Origin: Burkholderia lata
GTDB lineage: Bacteria; Pseudomonadota; Gammaproteobacteria; Burkholderiales; Burkholderiaceae
NCBI RefSeq assembly: GCF_000012945.1
Contig: NC_007510.1
Coordinates: 372,001-436,000 of the forward strand
Reading direction: 5' to 3'
Length of the DNA: 64,000 bases
Part shown: positions 17,555-29,392 of the stretch, one piece after another
Layout: the number at the start of each line of letters is the position of its first letter
How positions within the stretch are numbered: the stretch's first letter is position 1
Program-made: the position numbers and the translations under genes
Notes under the pieces: model-generated
Seen by the model: the letters and a program-made list of their open reading frames with translations, nothing else
The model's database searches: none
Told to the model about the DNA's origin: nothing

Positions 17555-18871
17555 ATGTCCATCACCATCCGCAAGCTCGATTCGACGAGCGCAGGCTTCG
17601 GCGCCGAGCTGCGCGCGCTGCTCGCATTCGAGGCGAGCGAAGACGCGGCGATCGAGCAATCGGTCGCGCAGATCCTCGCCGACGTGAAGTCGCGCGGCGA
17701 CGCCGCGGTGCTCGAATACACGAACCGCTTCGACCGGCTGAGCGCGAGCAGCATTGCCGCGCTGGAGCTGCCGCAGGACGCGCTGCAGACGGCGCTCGAC
17801 AGCCTCGCGCCGAAGGCGCGCGCGGCGCTGGAGGCGGCGGCCGCGCGCGTGCGCGCGTACCACGAGAAGCAGAAGATCGAGTGCGGCACGCATAGCTGGC
17901 AGTACACGGAAAGCGACGGCACGGTGCTCGGCCAGAAGGTCACGCCGCTCGACCGCGTCGGCCTGTACGTGCCGGGCGGCAAGGCCGCGTATCCGTCGTC
18001 GGTGCTGATGAACGCGATTCCCGCGCGTGTCGCGGGCGTCGGCGAGATCGTGATGGTCGTGCCGACGCCGGACGGCGTGAAGAACGATCTCGTGCTCGCC
18101 GCAGCGCTGCTCGGCGGCGTCGATCGCGTGTTCACGATCGGCGGCGCGCAGGCGGTCGGTGCGCTCGCCTACGGCACGGCGACGGTGCCGGCCGTCGACA
18201 AGATCTGCGGCCCCGGCAACGCGTACGTCGCGTCGGCGAAGCGCCGTGTGTTCGGCACGGTCGGCATCGACATGATCGCCGGCCCGTCGGAAATTCTCGT
18301 GCTGTGCGACGGCACGACCGATCCGAACTGGGTCGCGATGGACCTGTTCTCGCAGGCCGAGCACGACGAACTCGCGCAATCGATCCTGCTGTGCCCGGAC
18401 GGTGCGTTCCTCGAGCGCGTCGAAAAGGCGATCGACGAGCTGCTGCCGTCGATGCCGCGCCAGGACGTGATCCGCGCGTCGCTCGAAGGCCGCGGCGCGC
18501 TGATCAAGGTGCGCGACATGGCCGAAGCCTGCCGGATCGCGAACGACATCGCGCCCGAGCACCTGGAAATTTCCGCGCTGGAGCCGCAGCAATGGGGCCA
18601 GCAGATCCGCCATGCGGGCGCGATCTTCCTCGGCCGCTACACGAGCGAGAGCCTCGGCGACTACTGCGCGGGCCCGAACCACGTGCTGCCGACGTCGCGC
18701 ACCGCGCGTTTCTCGTCGCCGCTCGGCGTGTACGACTTCATCAAGCGCTCGAGCCTGATCGAGGTCAGTGCGGAAGGTGCACAGACGCTCGGCGAGATCG
18801 CATCCGAGCTCGCGTACGGCGAGGGGCTGCAGGCGCACGCGAAGAGCGCCGAGTTCCGGATGAAGCACTGA
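17555..18871 (+). CDS. hisD: Histidinol dehydrogenase HisD
   Basis: Zn-dependent NAD enzyme that performs the last two oxidations, histidinol to histidine. The 438-residue product shows the signature around [11 protein letters not shown] and the zinc and active-site segments LFSQAEHDE and IAPEHLE. Full family length. Followed by a 144-bp gap before hisC that contains no clear terminator. Confidence 0.96.
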   Translation: MSITIRKLDSTSAGFGAELRALLAFEASEDAAIEQSVAQILADVKSRGDAAVLEYTNRFDRLSASSIAALELPQDALQTALDSLAPKARAALEAAAARVRAYHEKQKIECGTHSWQYTESDGTVLGQKVTPLDRVGLYVPGGKAAYPSSVLMNAIPARVAGVGEIVMVVPTPDGVKNDLVLAAALLGGVDRVFTIGGAQAVGALAYGTATVPAVDKICGPGNAYVASAKRRVFGTVGIDMIAGPSEILVLCDGTTDPNWVAMDLFSQAEHDELAQSILLCPDGAFLERVEKAIDELLPSMPRQDVIRASLEGRGALIKVRDMAEACRIANDIAPEHLEISALEPQQWGQQIRHAGAIFLGRYTSESLGDYCAGPNHVLPTSRTARFSSPLGVYDFIKRSSLIEVSAEGAQTLGEIASELAYGEGLQAHAKSAEFRMKH

Positions 18872-19015
18872 CCACCCGCTGCGCGGGGCCGCGGCCGGCG
18901 CTGACGTGCCGCCCGGCCCGCTCCCGAAGGCCGGGGCTGGAGACACCTGAGCAGGGCGGCAGCCGCCGCCTTGCCGATCATTTGACGCCGGCGCGACGCA
19001 CGCCGGCTTGAGACC

Positions 19016-20089
19016 ATGACGACGCCACAAGACATCATCCGCCGCGACGTGCTCGCGATGACGAGCTACCCGGTGCCGGACGCGAGCGGGTTCGTGAAAC
19101 TCGACGCGATGGAGAACCCGTACCCGCTGCCCGAACCGCTCGCCGCGGCGCTCGGCGAGCGTCTCGCGCAGGTCGCGCTGAACCGCTACCCGGCGCCGCG
19201 CCCGGCCGCGCTGCTCGACAAGCTGCGCCACGCGATGGGCGTGCCGGCCGGCTGCGAGGTGCTGCTCGGCAACGGCTCGGATGAAATCATCAGCATGATG
19301 TCGATGGCCTGCGCGAAGCCGGGCGCGAAGGTGCTCGCGCCGGTGCCGGGCTTCGTGATGTACGAACTGTCCGCGAAGCTCGCGCAGCTCGAATTCGTCG
19401 GCGTCCCGCTGAAGGCCGACTTGACGCTCGACGTCGACGCGATGCTCGCGGCAATCGCCGAGCATCGTCCGGCGATCGTCTATCTCGCGTACCCGAACAA
19501 CCCGACCGGCACGTTGTACGACGATGCCGACATCGAACGGATCGTCGCGGCCGCGCGGCACAGCCTGATCGTGATCGACGAGGCGTACCAGCCGTTCGCC
19601 GTGCGCTCGTGGCTGCCGCGCGCCGCCGAGTTCGACAACGTCGTCGTGATGCGCACGGTGTCGAAGCTCGGTCTCGCGGGCATCCGCCTCGGCTATCTGG
19701 TCGGTTCGCCCGCGTGGCTGACCGAATTCGACAAGGTGCGCCCGCCGTACAACATCAACGTGCTGACCCAGGCGACCGCCGATTTCCTGCTCGACCACCT
19801 CGACGTGCTCGACGCGCAGGCGGCCGACCTGCGTGCGGAACGCACGCGTCTCGCACAGGAAGTGGCCGCGCTGCCGGGCACGACGGTGTTCCCGAGCGCC
19901 GGCAATTTCCTGCTGGTGCGCGTGCCGGACGCGGCTGCCGTGTTCGACGCGCTGCTCACCGAGCGGGTGTTGGTCAAAAACGTGAGTAAAATGCATCCGT
20001 TGCTGGCTGAATGCGTGCGGCTGACTGTCGGTTCTCCCGACGAAAACGCGCGCCTGCTGGCCGCTTTGAAACTCGCGCTGCCCGGTTGA
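19016..20089 (+). CDS. hisC: Histidinol-phosphate aminotransferase HisC
   Basis: PLP-dependent class II aminotransferase, 357 residues, that converts imidazole acetol phosphate to histidinol phosphate. The PLP contacts are visible: YPNNPTG, VIDEAY (Asp188), and the Schiff-base lysine in [14 protein letters not shown] (Lys217). Genome context in the his cluster supports HisC rather than another aromatic aminotransferase. Confidence 0.94.
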   Translation: MTTPQDIIRRDVLAMTSYPVPDASGFVKLDAMENPYPLPEPLAAALGERLAQVALNRYPAPRPAALLDKLRHAMGVPAGCEVLLGNGSDEIISMMSMACAKPGAKVLAPVPGFVMYELSAKLAQLEFVGVPLKADLTLDVDAMLAAIAEHRPAIVYLAYPNNPTGTLYDDADIERIVAAARHSLIVIDEAYQPFAVRSWLPRAAEFDNVVVMRTVSKLGLAGIRLGYLVGSPAWLTEFDKVRPPYNINVLTQATADFLLDHLDVLDAQAADLRAERTRLAQEVAALPGTTVFPSAGNFLLVRVPDAAAVFDALLTERVLVKNVSKMHPLLAECVRLTVGSPDENARLLAALKLALPG

Positions 20090-20154
20090 GCCTCTGGGCG
20101 CCGCAGCGCGAAACGATCAATCCCCATTTACATCGACTCAGTCAAGGAATTGCC

Positions 20155-20742
20155 ATGCGTGTGGCGGAAGTCGTTCGCAATACCAGCGAAACGCAGATCC
20201 GTGTGAAGCTCAATCTCGACGGCACGGGCCAGCAGAAGCTGGCTACCGGCGTGCCGTTCCTCGACCATATGCTCGACCAGATCGCTCGACACGGTCTGGT
20301 CGATCTCGAGGTTGAAGCGCATGGCGATACGCACATCGACGACCACCACACGGTCGAGGATGTCGGCATCACGCTCGGGCAGGCCGTCGCGAAGGCGATC
20401 GGCGACCGCAAGGGCATCCGCCGCTACGGCCATTCGTACGTGCCGCTCGACGAGGCGCTGTCGCGCGTCGTGATCGACTTCTCGGGCCGGCCGGGCCTCG
20501 AATTCCACGTGCCGTTCACGCGCGCGCGGATCGGCACGTTCGACGTCGACCTGTCGATCGAATTCTTCCGCGGGTTCGTGAACCACGCGGGCGTCACGCT
20601 GCACATCGACAACCTGCGCGGGATCAACGCGCACCATCAGCTCGAAACGGTGTTCAAGGCCTTCGGCCGTGCACTGCGCGCGGCGGTGGAGCTGGACGAG
20701 CGTGCGGCGGGGCAGATCCCGTCGACGAAGGGCAGTCTCTGA
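20155..20742 (+). CDS. hisB: Imidazoleglycerol-phosphate dehydratase HisB
   Basis: Monofunctional Mn-dependent dehydratase, 195 residues, without the phosphatase domain found in enterobacterial HisB. Metal-binding motifs are evident: [21 protein letters not shown] and INAHHQLET. It removes water from IGP to give imidazole acetol phosphate. The start follows a CAAGGAA SD. Confidence 0.96.
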   Translation: MRVAEVVRNTSETQIRVKLNLDGTGQQKLATGVPFLDHMLDQIARHGLVDLEVEAHGDTHIDDHHTVEDVGITLGQAVAKAIGDRKGIRRYGHSYVPLDEALSRVVIDFSGRPGLEFHVPFTRARIGTFDVDLSIEFFRGFVNHAGVTLHIDNLRGINAHHQLETVFKAFGRALRAAVELDERAAGQIPSTKGSL

Positions 20743-20808
20743 ACCTGAACTGACCGGACGGCGCGTCAAGGACAACCTCACGGCTTCGGCGCACGGCGCC
20801 GGCTTGCG

Positions 20809-21429
20809 ATGGATCTGCTCAAATCGTTCATTTCGCTGCTGGCGCTGATCAACCCGGTCGGTGCGGTGCCGTTCTTCCTGAGCCTGACGGCGCAGCAGAC
20901 GGATGCCGAGCGGCGGCGCACGATCCGGATCGCGTCGGTGTCGGTGTTCTGCGTGATCACGGTGACGACGCTGCTCGGGCAGCAGATCATCAACTTCTTC
21001 GGCATTTCGGTCGGGTCGCTCGAAGTGGGCGGCGGGATCATCATGCTGCTGATGGCGATCAACATGCTGAACGCACAGATCGGCAACACGCGATCGACGC
21101 CGGAGGAGCGCCACGAGGCCGAGCTGAAGGACAACATCGCGGTCGTGCCGCTGGCGATTCCGCTGCTCACGGGCCCCGGCTCGATCAGCACGGTGATCAT
21201 CTATGCGGCGAACTCGCATCACTGGTATGAGCGGGCCGGGCTGGTCGCGATCGGCGCGGTCCTGGCTTTTCTGTGTTTCGTCGCGATGCGGCTCGCCGAG
21301 CCGATCGCGAACTGGATCGGCCGCACGGGCATCAACATCGCCACGCGGCTGATGGGTCTGATGCTGTCGGCGCTGGCGGTGGAATTCATCGTCAATGGAC
21401 TGAGGGCGCTACTGCCTGCACTGAGATGA
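20809..21429 (+). CDS. MarC family membrane protein
   Basis: A 206-residue inner-membrane protein with six predicted helices. It starts [22 protein letters not shown] and has the second family block [16 protein letters not shown]. MarC-family proteins are of uncertain function, despite the historic multiple-antibiotic-resistance name. It is inserted between hisB and hisH and overlaps hisH by 4 bases, so it is part of the his transcript. Confidence 0.92.
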   Translation: MDLLKSFISLLALINPVGAVPFFLSLTAQQTDAERRRTIRIASVSVFCVITVTTLLGQQIINFFGISVGSLEVGGGIIMLLMAINMLNAQIGNTRSTPEERHEAELKDNIAVVPLAIPLLTGPGSISTVIIYAANSHHWYERAGLVAIGAVLAFLCFVAMRLAEPIANWIGRTGINIATRLMGLMLSALAVEFIVNGLRALLPALR

Positions 21430-22067
21430 AAACTTCGATTGCGATTGTGGATTATGGGATGGGCAACCTGCGCTCGGTCGCGCAGGCGCTCAAGAAGGCC
21501 GAACCGGCCGCCGACGTGGCGATCGTCGACACGCCGGCCGCGATCCGCGCGGCCGACCGTGTCGTGCTGCCCGGCCAGGGCGCGATGCCCGACTGCATGC
21601 GCAGCCTCGGCGAATCGGGCCTGCAGGAGGCCGTGATCGAGGCGTCGCGCACGAAGCCGCTGCTCGGCGTGTGCGTCGGCGAGCAGATGCTGTTCGACTG
21701 GAGCGCGGAAGGCGACACGAAGGGCCTCGGCCTGTTGCCCGGCAAGGTCGTGCGTTTCGAGCTCGACGGCCGCCTGCAGGACGACGGTTCGCGCTTCAAG
21801 GTGCCGCAGATGGGCTGGAACCGCGTGCGCCAGTCGCAGCCGCACCCGCTGTGGGACGGCGTGCCCGACGACGCGTATTTCTACTTTGTGCACAGCTATT
21901 ACGTGACGCCGGACAACCCGGCTCATACGGTGGGCGAAACGGCTTACGGCGCGCCGTTTACGTCCGCGGTCGCGCGGGATAACCTCTTCGCGACCCAATT
22001 CCACCCCGAGAAAAGCGCGGAGGTCGGGTTGCGTCTGTATCGCAACTTCGTACACTGGAAGCCGTGA
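21426..22067 (+). CDS. hisH: Imidazole glycerol phosphate synthase glutaminase subunit HisH
   Basis: Class I glutamine amidotransferase that supplies ammonia to HisF. The catalytic triad is visible: nucleophile Cys83 in [11 protein letters not shown], His193 and Glu195 in QFHPEKS. 213 residues. The ATG overlaps the marC stop, implying coupled translation. Confidence 0.96.
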   Translation: MKTSIAIVDYGMGNLRSVAQALKKAEPAADVAIVDTPAAIRAADRVVLPGQGAMPDCMRSLGESGLQEAVIEASRTKPLLGVCVGEQMLFDWSAEGDTKGLGLLPGKVVRFELDGRLQDDGSRFKVPQMGWNRVRQSQPHPLWDGVPDDAYFYFVHSYYVTPDNPAHTVGETAYGAPFTSAVARDNLFATQFHPEKSAEVGLRLYRNFVHWKP

Positions 22068-22230
22068 ACGTCGCGTGCGTGCCACAGTCGGCGGGCCGGA
22101 AAGGCCTGTCGCATGGGGCTCGCGCGCCTAAGCGCCGAAAGAGTTGTACTAAACTAGCGAGACGGCGCGGTACCGGATTGGCCGGTACGCGCCGGATTCT
22201 TTTCTTTTTCCACGACGATACCCGATTGCT

Positions 22231-22986
22231 ATGTTGCTGATTCCGGCCATCGATCTCAAAGACGGTCAGTGTGTGCGCCTTAAACAGGGCGATATGGACC
22301 AGGCTACGATTTTCTCCGAGGACCCGGCGGCGATGGCCCGCAAGTGGGTCGATCTCGGCGCCCGGCGGCTCCATCTCGTCGACCTGAACGGCGCATTCGC
22401 CGGCAAGCCGAAGAATCTCGAGGCGATCGAAGCGATCCTCGACGAAGTCGGCGATGAAATCCCCGTACAGCTCGGCGGCGGCATCCGCAGCCTCGAGACG
22501 ATCGAGAAGTATCTCGACGCGGGCCTGTCCTACGTGATCATCGGCACGGCGGCCGTGAAGGATCCAGGCTTCCTGCAGGACGCGTGCACCGCGTTCGCCG
22601 GCAGCATCATCGTCGGGCTGGACGCGAAGGACGGCAAGGTCGCGACCGACGGCTGGAGCAAGCTCACCGGCCACGAAGTGATCGATCTCGCGCAGAAGTT
22701 CGAGGACTACGGCGTCGAATCGATCGTCTACACGGACATCGGCCGCGACGGGATGCTGCAGGGCATCAACATCGAGGCGACCGTGAAACTCGCGCAGGCG
22801 GTCGGCATCCCGGTGATCGCCAGCGGCGGCCTGTCGAACCTCGTGGACATCGAGAACCTGTGCGAAGTGGAAGAGCAGGGCGTCGAAGGCGTGATCTGCG
22901 GCCGTGCGATCTACTCCGGCGATCTCGATTTCGCGGCCGCGCAAAAGCGCGCGGACGAACTGAACGGCGAACTCGACAACGCGTAA
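22231..22986 (+). CDS. hisA: Phosphoribosylformimino-5-aminoimidazole carboxamide ribotide isomerase HisA
   Basis: TIM-barrel isomerase of 251 residues. The first catalytic aspartate is in [11 protein letters not shown] and the second in [11 protein letters not shown]; the barrel repeats include [12 protein letters not shown] and VIASGGLSN. It converts ProFAR to PRFAR. A 163-bp gap separates it from hisH, long enough for an internal promoter, although no clear consensus is present. Confidence 0.96.
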   Translation: MLLIPAIDLKDGQCVRLKQGDMDQATIFSEDPAAMARKWVDLGARRLHLVDLNGAFAGKPKNLEAIEAILDEVGDEIPVQLGGGIRSLETIEKYLDAGLSYVIIGTAAVKDPGFLQDACTAFAGSIIVGLDAKDGKVATDGWSKLTGHEVIDLAQKFEDYGVESIVYTDIGRDGMLQGINIEATVKLAQAVGIPVIASGGLSNLVDIENLCEVEEQGVEGVICGRAIYSGDLDFAAAQKRADELNGELDNA

Positions 22987-23093
22987 GCGCGGTTGTCCCG
23001 CTCGCCGGGGCTGCCTGCAGGCGGCCCCGACCGGAAGCCTCGCGCGAGGCTTTCCGTAACCGGCCGTCCCATCGCGGCATTTGGCGCAACATC

Positions 23094-23866
<773 letters not shown>

Positions 23867-23867
<1 letters not shown>

Positions 23868-24283
23868 TGAATACGGAAACGAATGCATTGCCCGCGTGGC
23901 TCGACAAGGTCCGCTGGGACGACAACGGCCTCGTGCCGGTGATCGCGCAGGAAGCGTCGACGAACGACGTGCTGATGTTCGCGTGGATGAACCGCGAGGC
24001 ACTGGCGAAGACGATCGAGACGCAGCGCGCGGTCTACTATTCGCGCTCGCGCAAGCGCCTATGGTTCAAGGGCGAGGAGTCGGGCCACGTGCAGCACGTG
24101 CACGAGGTGCGGCTCGACTGCGACGAGGACGTCGTGCTGCTGAAGGTCGAGCAGGTGTCGGGCATCGCGTGCCACACCGGCCGGCATTCGTGCTTCTTCC
24201 AGAAATTCGAAGGCACCGTCGACAACGGCGACTGGGTCGCGGTCGAACCGGTGCTGAAAGATCCCGAACACATCTACAAATGA
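23867..24283 (+). CDS. hisI: Phosphoribosyl-AMP cyclohydrolase HisI
   Basis: Opens the purine ring of PR-AMP. The 138-residue single-domain protein contains the zinc and magnesium ligands in [15 protein letters not shown] and [11 protein letters not shown]. Here the cyclohydrolase and pyrophosphohydrolase are separate genes (hisI, hisE), not fused. It overlaps both neighbours, by 1 and 4 bases. Confidence 0.96.
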
Positions 24284-24645
24284 CGCAATCGACCGAAGAC
24301 ACGCTGCTGCGCCTCGCGGCCGTGATCGATAGCCGCAAGGGCGGCGACCCCGATCAATCGTACGTATCGCGCCTGTTCCACAAGGGCGACGACGCGGTGC
24401 TGAAGAAGATCGGCGAAGAGGCGACGGAAGTCGTGCTGGCCGCGAAGGATGTGCGCCAGGGCGGCGCGCCGACCGCGCTCGTCGGCGAGGTGGCCGACCT
24501 GTGGTTCCACTGCCTCGTGATGCTGTCGCATTTCGACCTGAGCCCGGCCGACGTGATCGCCGAGCTCGAGCGTCGCGAAGGGCTGTCGGGTATCGAAGAG
24601 AAGGCTCTGCGCAAGCGTCGCGAGCGCGAGGAAAACGGCGGGTGA
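24280..24645 (+). CDS. hisE: Phosphoribosyl-ATP pyrophosphatase HisE
   Basis: All-alpha NTP pyrophosphohydrolase of 121 residues that converts PR-ATP to PR-AMP. The metal-binding block [15 protein letters not shown] and [13 protein letters not shown] are typical of the MazG-like fold. It completes the pathway set in this cluster and overlaps hisI by ATGA. Confidence 0.95.
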   Translation: MTQSTEDTLLRLAAVIDSRKGGDPDQSYVSRLFHKGDDAVLKKIGEEATEVVLAAKDVRQGGAPTALVGEVADLWFHCLVMLSHFDLSPADVIAELERREGLSGIEEKALRKRREREENGG

Positions 24646-24714
24646 CAGGCCCTTGTCGCAGGATGGCCACAGTGCGTTAAGCTGTAAGAATTGTCATCTA
24701 ACGGGGGTAGCATC

Positions 24715-25107
24715 ATGACCGATACGCCAAGCCAGTTTCCGCCGCCGTCGGTGCCGGGGGCCGCGGACGCCGAGCGCCTGAACGGGCTGCGCACGCTGAC
24801 TCACGTGCTCTACGGCCTCTATGCGTTTCATTGGCTGACGGGCGGCGTCACGGGCATCATCGCGATCATCATCAACTACGTGAAGCGCGACGATGTGGCC
24901 GGCACGCCGTATGCGGCTCACTTCGAGTGGCAGATCCGCACGTTCTGGCGCGCGCTGATCGCGTACGTGATCGGGTTCGCGCTGATGTTCGTGGTGATCG
25001 GATTCGCAGTGATGTTTGTCACATGGATCTGGACGCTGTACCGTATCATCAAGGGTTGGCTGTACCTGAACGACAACAAGCCGCTCGATCCGCAGGCCTG
25101 GTTCTGA
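24715..25107 (+). CDS. DUF4870-like small membrane protein
   Basis: A 130-residue protein with two to three hydrophobic segments, including a helix near LTGGVTGIIAIIINYVK and the pair of helices in the stretch after FWRALIAYVIG. The spacing of the segments and the final IIKGWLYLNDNKPLDP resemble the DUF4870 / Tic20-like family. The downstream ATG (24715) was chosen over 24691 because it follows GGGGG. Function unknown. It lies between hisE and hinT as in related genomes. Confidence 0.8.
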   Translation: MTDTPSQFPPPSVPGAADAERLNGLRTLTHVLYGLYAFHWLTGGVTGIIAIIINYVKRDDVAGTPYAAHFEWQIRTFWRALIAYVIGFALMFVVIGFAVMFVTWIWTLYRIIKGWLYLNDNKPLDPQAWF

Positions 25108-25138
25108 CCGGCCGCGGGCGGGCGTCTGCAGGAGCAAC

Positions 25139-25504
25139 ATGAGTCACGATCCGAATTGCCTGTTCTGCAAGATCGCGGCAGGCGAGATCCCGAGCACGAA
25201 GGTGCACGAGGACGAAGAATTCGTCGCGTTCCGCGACATCCGCCCGGCGGCCGAGACGCACGTGCTCGTGATTCCGCGCCAGCATCTGCCGACGCTGTCG
25301 GCGGCGAGCGACGCCGATGCGCCGATGCTCGGCCGGCTGATGCTGCTCGTGTCGCGTCTGGCCAGCCAGCTCGGCGTCGCGTATACGGGTGGCGAAACCG
25401 GTTTCCGTACGGTAATCAATACGGGCCCGGGCGGCGGGCAGGAGGTCTACCACCTGCATGCACATATCCTGGCCGGCCCGCGCCCCTGGCAGCGGATGGG
25501 TTGA
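25139..25504 (+). CDS. hinT: HIT-family purine nucleoside phosphoramidase
   Basis: A 121-residue Hint-type protein. It has the N-terminal block CLFCKIAAGEIPS and the histidine triad VYHLHAHILAG. The family hydrolyses AMP-linked phosphoramidates such as lysyl-AMP. Good SD (CAGGAGCA) before the ATG. The tat genes follow in the same direction. Confidence 0.94.
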   Translation: MSHDPNCLFCKIAAGEIPSTKVHEDEEFVAFRDIRPAAETHVLVIPRQHLPTLSAASDADAPMLGRLMLLVSRLASQLGVAYTGGETGFRTVINTGPGGGQEVYHLHAHILAGPRPWQRMG

Positions 25505-25597
25505 CGGCGCGGGGCGTTTCCCCGCATCGATAGTCGAAGCCGGCGCGTTGCCGGCGATTTACGCCGCGTAGCGGTGTGGTTGAGGAGAGGTTTCATC

Positions 25598-25828
25598 ATG
25601 GGTGGATTGAGCATTTGGCACTGGCTGATCGTGCTGCTGATCGTCGCGCTGGTTTTCGGTACGAAGAAGCTGCGCAACATCGGCAACGATCTCGGCAGCG
25701 CCGTGAAGGGTTTCAAGGACGGCATGAAGGAAGGCGAAGCACCGGCCGACGCGCAGCAACTGCCGCGCTCGGGCTCGGTCGACGTCAACGCGAAGGAAAC
25801 GACGCGTTCCGACTCGAACAAGGCGTAA
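25598..25828 (+). CDS. tatA: Twin-arginine translocase subunit TatA
   Basis: A 76-residue protein with a short N-terminal membrane helix ([15 protein letters not shown]), the FGTKKL hinge and an amphipathic helix ([15 protein letters not shown]). It multimerises to form the pore for folded proteins. The start MGGLSIWHW follows GAGGAGAGG. First of tatABC. A clear client in this window is the Rieske protein at 29611. Confidence 0.95.
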   Translation: MGGLSIWHWLIVLLIVALVFGTKKLRNIGNDLGSAVKGFKDGMKEGEAPADAQQLPRSGSVDVNAKETTRSDSNKA

Positions 25829-25854
25829 CGCCGGCACGCTGACAGGCATTCGCA

Positions 25855-26382
25855 ATGCTGGATCTCGGTCTTTCGAAGATGGCGCTGATCGGCGTCGTCG
25901 CGCTCGTGGTGCTCGGCCCCGAGCGCTTGCCGCGCGTTGCGCGTACGGCAGGCGCGCTGTTCGGCCGTGCGCAGCGGTACATCAACGACGTGAAGGCCGA
26001 GGTCTCGCGCGAAATCGAACTCGACGCACTGCGGACGATGAAGACCGATTTCGAGTCGGCCGCGCGGAATGTCGAAACAACGATTCACGACAACCTGCGT
26101 GAGCACGAGAAGGAACTGAACGACACGTGGCATTCCGCGGTCGGCGGTCTTAACGAAGCGGCGGGCGACGCCGGTTCGACCGGTTCCGACACCGCCGCGC
26201 CGTCGTGGCGCGGCAGTACGGCTGCGCTCGCGCCGAAGCGCCGCAACTGGCGCGTCAAGCAGGCGGCTGCGCCTGCCTGGTACAAGCGCGCGACCACCCG
26301 CCGTACGCACGTGCAGTCGGGCGCCGCGCGTGTCGCGCGCCACCAGCCGGCCAGCCTGCGCCGGCCGACGCGCTTCTTCTGA
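25855..26382 (+). CDS. tatB: Twin-arginine translocase subunit TatB
   Basis: A 175-residue TatB starting MLDLGLSKMALIGVVAL, followed by the LGPERLPRVARTAG hinge. It acts with TatC in signal-peptide recognition. The C-terminal third is basic and low in complexity (RRNWRVKQ and beyond), as common in betaproteobacteria. Confidence 0.94.
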   Translation: MLDLGLSKMALIGVVALVVLGPERLPRVARTAGALFGRAQRYINDVKAEVSREIELDALRTMKTDFESAARNVETTIHDNLREHEKELNDTWHSAVGGLNEAAGDAGSTGSDTAAPSWRGSTAALAPKRRNWRVKQAAAPAWYKRATTRRTHVQSGAARVARHQPASLRRPTRFF

Positions 26383-26423
26383 GCCGAGCGCATGCTCGCT
26401 CGTCAATCCTACCGAGGGCCGGC

Positions 26424-27212
26424 GTGAGCGACCCCCAGCAGAACCCGGGCGACGCCCCGGAAGAAACCTTCATTTCCCATCTCGTCGAGCTTCGCGATCG
26501 CATCATTCGCGCGGGCGCGGCTGTGATCGTCGTGTTCCTCGGGCTCGTCTACTGGGCGCCCGACATCTTCCGGCTGCTCGCGCGGCCGCTGATGGAGAAC
26601 CTGCCGAAGGACGGCAAGATGATCGTCACCGACGTCACCGGCTCGTTCTTCGTGCCGATGAAGGTCACGATGCTCGTCGCGCTCGTGATCGCGCTGCCGA
26701 TCGTGCTGTACCAGATCTGGGCGTTCGTCGCGCCGGGGCTGTACCAGCACGAGAAGAAGCTCGTCGCGCCGCTCGTAGGCAGCAGCTACTTCCTGTTCCT
26801 GTGCGGGATGGCGTTCGCGTACTTCCTCGTGTTCCCGACGATCTTCCGCGTGATGGCGCACTACAACGCGCCGCTCGGGGCGGAAATGACCACCGACATC
26901 GACAACTACCTGAGCTTCGTGCTCGGGATGTTCATCGCGTTCGGGGTCACGTTCGAGGTGCCGATCGTCGTCGTGCTGCTCGTCCGGATGGGCGTGCTGT
27001 CGCTGAAGAAGCTGAAGGAGATGCGGCCGTACGTGATCGTCGGCGCGTTCGTCGTCGCGGCGGTCGTCACGCCGCCGGACGTGTTCTCGCAACTGATGCT
27101 TGCACTGCCGCTGGTCGTGCTGTTCGAGATCGGGCTGCTGGCTGCGCGGTTCTTCGTGCCGAAGAAGCCGGCCGAGGAAGGCGAGGCGGAGAACGGCGAA
27201 GCCGCCAGCTGA
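26424..27212 (+). CDS. tatC: Twin-arginine translocase subunit TatC
   Basis: A 262-residue six-helix membrane protein that binds twin-arginine signal peptides. Family markers are FISHLVELRDRIIRA near the N-terminus and LYQIWAFVAPGLYQHEKK. A GTG start at 26424 was chosen, preceded by GAGGGCC. It ends 130 bases before a bidirectional terminator and is convergent with the degS-like gene. Confidence 0.96.
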   Translation: MSDPQQNPGDAPEETFISHLVELRDRIIRAGAAVIVVFLGLVYWAPDIFRLLARPLMENLPKDGKMIVTDVTGSFFVPMKVTMLVALVIALPIVLYQIWAFVAPGLYQHEKKLVAPLVGSSYFLFLCGMAFAYFLVFPTIFRVMAHYNAPLGAEMTTDIDNYLSFVLGMFIAFGVTFEVPIVVVLLVRMGVLSLKKLKEMRPYVIVGAFVVAAVVTPPDVFSQLMLALPLVVLFEIGLLAARFFVPKKPAEEGEAENGEAAS

Positions 27213-27342
27213 CGGCAGCGCGCCGGGCGGTGCGCGGCGGCCGGGCTTCCGGCGTCAGGCTTGAGCAAAACCCGGTAGCGTAGTCCGCCGGAGCTCGGGT
27301 GGCGAGGCCATCTTCCCGGCAACGAGACTTTCGATGCAAAGC

Positions 27343-27371
27343 AAAAGGGCAGCCAACCGGCTGCCCTTTTT
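27343..27371. terminator. Bidirectional intrinsic terminator (tatC / protease)
   Basis: AAAAGGGCAGCC (27343-27354) pairs with GGCTGCCCTTTT (27359-27370) over a 4-base loop, with T-runs on both strands. It lies between the convergent tatC and degS-like genes and can serve both. Confidence 0.9.
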
Positions 27372-27418
27372 CATTTCCGACGGTGTCCGGCATGCGGCTC
27401 GGCGCTGCGCGCCCGACG

Positions 27419-28624
27419 TCACTCGGTATCGCTGTCCTGCTCGTCGAGCGCCTGCTTCGGCGGCGGCGGGCGCTTGCCGATCACCACGTTCACGTCGAAC
27501 TCCTTGCCCTTGCGCACGACGTGCACCTTGGTCGGCGTGCCGGGCTTGATCTGCGCGACGGTGTTCAGCAGCTTCGTCGTGTCGGTGATCTCGTCGCCGT
27601 TGACCGAGACCAGGATGTCGCCCGGCTTGATGCCGGCCTTGTCGGCCGGGCCGCCCTGCAGCACGCCGGCGACGATCGCGCCTGATTTCTGCGACAGCCC
27701 GAACGACTCGGCGATCTCCGGCGTGACGTCCTGCGGCTCGACGCCGATCCAGCCGCGCGTGACCGAGCCGGACGTGATGATGCTTTCCAGCACCGTGCGC
27801 GCAGTCGATACGGGAATCGCGAAGCCGATGCCGAGCGAGCCGCCCGAGCGCGAGTAGATCGCCGTGTTGATGCCGAGCAGGTTGCCGTTCACGTCGACCA
27901 GCGCGCCGCCCGAGTTGCCGGGGTTGATCGGTGCGTCGGTCTGGATGAAGTTCTCGAACGTGTTGATGCCGAGGTGATTGCGGCCGAGCGCGCTGATGAT
28001 CCCCATCGTGACCGTCTGGCCGACGCCGAACGGGTTGCCGATCGCGAGCACGACGTCGCCGACCCGCGACTGGTCGGAGCGGCCGAGCGTGATCGTCGGC
28101 AGGTTCGTCATGTTGATCTTCAGCACGGCGAGATCGGTTTCGGGATCGCTGCCGATCACCTTCGCGGTGGCCGTGCGGCCGTCGGCGAGCGCGACTTCGA
28201 TCTGGTCGGCGCCGTCCACGACGTGCTGGTTCGTTAGAATGTAACCTTCAGGGCTCACGATAACGCCCGAGCCAAGGTTGGCGGCCGGTTCGTCCTGCTG
28301 CTTGCGGGCGTTGCGGTCGCCGAAGAAGTAGCGGAACAGCGGATCTTTCGCGCGTGGGTCGGGCGGCAGCGAGCCGTCCTTGCTGGAGAAGACGTTGACG
28401 ACGGCCGGCATCGCCTTCTGCGCGGCTTCGGCGTACGACGTGGTCGCCGGCGCCCCGCCGATGCCCGGCGCGACTTCCCGCAGCGCAACGATCGGCGTGG
28501 CGAGCTGCTTGCCGAGCTGTCCTTGCCGTTGCAGCCATTGCGGCTTGAGCGTCACGACGATGAACATCAGCGCGAGCAGCACGGTAACCGCCTGCGCGAA
28601 GAACAGCCAGAAGCGTCTAAGCAT
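27419..28624 (-). CDS. DegS/DegQ-type trypsin-like serine protease
   Basis: HtrA-family protease of 401 residues with one N-terminal membrane anchor (residues about 9-26) and a single PDZ domain, the layout of DegS/AlgW. The catalytic triad is His134 (ILTNQHVV), Asp164 ([12 protein letters not shown]) and Ser238 ([10 protein letters not shown]). The PDZ region contains [16 protein letters not shown]. DegS-like proteins sense misfolded porins and start sigma-E release, but a periplasmic quality-control role is equally possible. The tail after the PDZ is short and acidic. Divergent from the Nif3-like gene with only 21 bases between starts. Confidence 0.9.
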   Translation of the reverse strand: MLRRFWLFFAQAVTVLLALMFIVVTLKPQWLQRQGQLGKQLATPIVALREVAPGIGGAPATTSYAEAAQKAMPAVVNVFSSKDGSLPPDPRAKDPLFRYFFGDRNARKQQDEPAANLGSGVIVSPEGYILTNQHVVDGADQIEVALADGRTATAKVIGSDPETDLAVLKINMTNLPTITLGRSDQSRVGDVVLAIGNPFGVGQTVTMGIISALGRNHLGINTFENFIQTDAPINPGNSGGALVDVNGNLLGINTAIYSRSGGSLGIGFAIPVSTARTVLESIITSGSVTRGWIGVEPQDVTPEIAESFGLSQKSGAIVAGVLQGGPADKAGIKPGDILVSVNGDEITDTTKLLNTVAQIKPGTPTKVHVVRKGKEFDVNVVIGKRPPPPKQALDEQDSDTE

Positions 28625-28645
28625 CTGAATGGATTAGAGGTTTAT

Positions 28646-29392
28646 ATGGATCGGATCGAACTTGAATTGTACTTGAACAATACCCTTGAAACCGCGCGCT
28701 TCAAGGACTATTGCCCGAATGGCCTTCAGGTCGAGGGGCGCCGCAAGATCGAGAAGATCGCCACCGGCGTGACGGCGTCGGTCGCGTTTCTCGAAGCCGC
28801 GCTCGAATGGGGGGCAGATGCCGTGCTCGTCCATCACGGCTATTTCTGGCGCAACGAGCCGCCGCAGATCACGGGCCGCAAGTACCAGCGCCTGAAGCTG
28901 CTGCTCGCGAACGACCTGAACCTGTTCGCGTTCCACCTGCCGCTCGACGCGCATCCCGAATACGGCAACAACGCGCAGCTCGGCGAGCGGCTCGGGCTGA
29001 TCGGCGAGCAGCGTTTCGGTGAAGGCGACCTCGGCTGGATGGCCACGCTGCCGATGCCCGTCACGCTCGAGCACTTCGTCGCGAAGGTCGAGCGCACGCT
29101 CGGCCGCACGCCGCTCGTGCTCGGCGATCTGGACATGCAGCTGCGCCGCATCGCGTGGTGCACCGGCGCCGCGCAAAGCTATTTCGACGCGGCGATCGAC
29201 GCCGGGGCGGATGTGTTCCTGACCGGCGAGGTGTCCGAATACGTGACGCACACGGCCGCCGAGAGCGGCGTCGCGTTCGTTGCGGCAGGGCACCATGCGA
29301 CCGAGCGCTACGGAATCCAGGCACTTGGCGCCCACTTGTCCGAAGAATTCGATATCGAACACCTTTTTATCGATATCCATAACCCGGTCTGA
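28646..29392 (+). CDS. Nif3-like dinuclear metal centre protein (YbgI family)
   Basis: A 248-residue Nif3/YbgI protein. The metal-binding motifs are present: [11 protein letters not shown] near the N-terminus, [19 protein letters not shown] in the middle, and [17 protein letters not shown] near the C-terminus. The family forms hexamers with two metals per subunit; its biochemical function is not settled (a GTP cyclohydrolase I type 2 label is often attached). The start [10 protein letters not shown] follows AGAGG. Confidence 0.92.
   Translation: MDRIELELYLNNTLETARFKDYCPNGLQVEGRRKIEKIATGVTASVAFLEAALEWGADAVLVHHGYFWRNEPPQITGRKYQRLKLLLANDLNLFAFHLPLDAHPEYGNNAQLGERLGLIGEQRFGEGDLGWMATLPMPVTLEHFVAKVERTLGRTPLVLGDLDMQLRRIAWCTGAAQSYFDAAIDAGADVFLTGEVSEYVTHTAAESGVAFVAAGHHATERYGIQALGAHLSEEFDIEHLFIDIHNPV

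Noticed and set aside
16808..19996. A 1062-codon minus-strand frame opposite hisG-hisD-hisC
   Set aside because: Shadow of the his genes; no RBS, no recognisable domain and composition typical of antisense frames in high-GC DNA.
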